DNA of 5,922 bases from CAYVLI01 sp964452105 [NCBI: uncultured Nitrospinota bacterium]. GTDB taxonomy: Bacteria; JAUXIQ01. The notes beneath the pieces were generated by a model. It was not told the DNA's origin. It searched no databases and saw only the letters and a list, made by a program, of their open reading frames with translations. Shown here piece after piece: positions 5,382 to 5,922 of the stretch; positions within the stretch are counted from its first letter, which is position 1, and each line of letters begins with the position of its first letter. Location of the stretch: assembly GCA_964452105.1 (NCBI GenBank), contig CAYVLI010000099.1, forward strand, positions 1 to 5,922, in the 5' to 3' direction. The translations under genes were made by a program, and so were the position numbers.

Positions 5382-5922
5382 TTGTGGGAACCCATTAAAG
5401 ACTTCTTCTCACACAATCCTTCGGAAAACGAGATGGAGGTGTTGGTAGTCGGGGACATGATGCTGGACACCTATATTCGGGGTACGGTAGATAGAGTCTC
5501 CCCGGAAGCGCCGGTCCAGGTGCTCGAATGGAAAGACGAGAAGAGCGTTCCCGGGGGCGCAGCCAACGTGGCCTGCAACCTTTCCGCGCTGGGATGCAAA
5601 ACGCATCTGCTCGGCACGGTGGGGCTCGACCCCGAAGGGGAGCGGCTCAAATCGATCCTGGAGGGCAGCGAGGTAATCACTGACGGGCTCATTCTCTGCC
5701 GGAACAGCCCCACTACCCACAAGATGAGGGTCCTCGCGCACAACCAGCAGGTCCTGCGCATAGACCGGGAAGAGAAACATCCTCTCCCAGAGAAAGCTTT
5801 TGATGAAATAATCCAGCATCTGACGAAACACGCTCCTCTAATAAAGGGCATCATCTGTTCGGACTATGCCAAGGGGGTCCTCACGCCCGCTCTCATGAGG
5901 AGACTCATTGAAATCGCACGGG
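5382..5922 (+). CDS. rfaE1: RfaE1/HldE-type D-glycero-beta-D-manno-heptose-7-phosphate kinase, 3' truncated by window end
   Basis: The first 180 codons of a PfkB/ribokinase-family sugar kinase. The order of motifs is VVGDMMLDTYIRG (22-34), RVSPEAPVQV (38-47) and PGGAANVA (57-64), with an N-terminal PfkB pattern that matches the kinase half of HldE/RfaE as known from Gram-negative bacteria. That enzyme phosphorylates heptose 7-phosphate at C1 on the way to ADP-heptose for the lipopolysaccharide inner core, so it points to a Gram-negative host. The catalytic Asp lies in the C-terminal half, beyond the window, and whether a nucleotidyltransferase domain follows cannot be seen. The start is uncertain: TTG at 5382 fits the ribosome binding site and gives the leader WEPIKDFFSHN before the conserved core, while ATG at 5433 would start just before it. 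No link to the glutaredoxin in function is evident. Confidence 0.88.
   Translation, partial: MWEPIKDFFSHNPSENEMEVLVVGDMMLDTYIRGTVDRVSPEAPVQVLEWKDEKSVPGGAANVACNLSALGCKTHLLGTVGLDPEGERLKSILEGSEVITDGLILCRNSPTTHKMRVLAHNQQVLRIDREEKHPLPEKAFDEIIQHLTKHAPLIKGIICSDYAKGVLTPALMRRLIEIAR

Overview
The window reads as a piece of a chromosome from an anaerobic Gram-negative bacterium, most likely a deltaproteobacterium in the broad sense (Desulfobacterota or a syntroph). This is inferred from gene content and was not tested by any search. The clues are a BadH-like dehydrogenase of alicyclic acyl-CoA degradation, a divergent UroD-like protein, a CaiC-type acyl-CoA ligase, a heptose kinase of lipopolysaccharide core synthesis, and a glutaredoxin whose catalytic cysteine is encoded by an in-frame TGA.

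Layout. Positions 1-75 hold the last 24 codons of an unidentified plus-strand gene. After a 155-base gap with an inverted repeat, a plus-strand short-chain dehydrogenase (231-992) closely resembles BadH, the 2-hydroxycyclohexanecarboxyl-CoA dehydrogenase. Facing it on the minus strand are a 532-residue AMP-forming acyl-CoA ligase (3802-2204) and, 115 bases downstream of it, a 350-residue UroD-family protein (2088-1036). Together these look like a carboxylic-acid activation and degradation locus. The physical substrate is not shown by the sequence.

An AT-rich divergent intergenic region (3803-4061) separates this from a plus-strand group. It carries a sigma70-like promoter facing the ligase and a near-consensus sigma32 heat-shock promoter (CTTGAAA, 14 bases, CCCCAAACT) facing a class B DnaJ/CbpA-type co-chaperone (4062-4991). 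Forty-eight bases later, behind a strong ribosome binding site, lies an 87-residue glutaredoxin (5040-5303). Its active site reads Thr-TGA-Pro-Tyr-Cys, and a hairpin with a GUU apical loop sits at the right distance after the TGA to be a bacterial SECIS element. I read it as a selenocysteine glutaredoxin (UPYC). Standard gene calling would cut it in two or miss it. A terminator-like hairpin follows (5329-5365), and then the first 180 codons of an RfaE1/HldE-type heptose-7-phosphate kinase begin at a TTG codon and run off the end.

The most interesting object is the selenocysteine glutaredoxin and its position behind a heat-shock co-chaperone, which suggests that a chaperone and a selenium-dependent thiol repair enzyme are transcribed together under protein-folding stress. 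The selenoprotein reading rests directly on the sequence. The co-regulation is inference.
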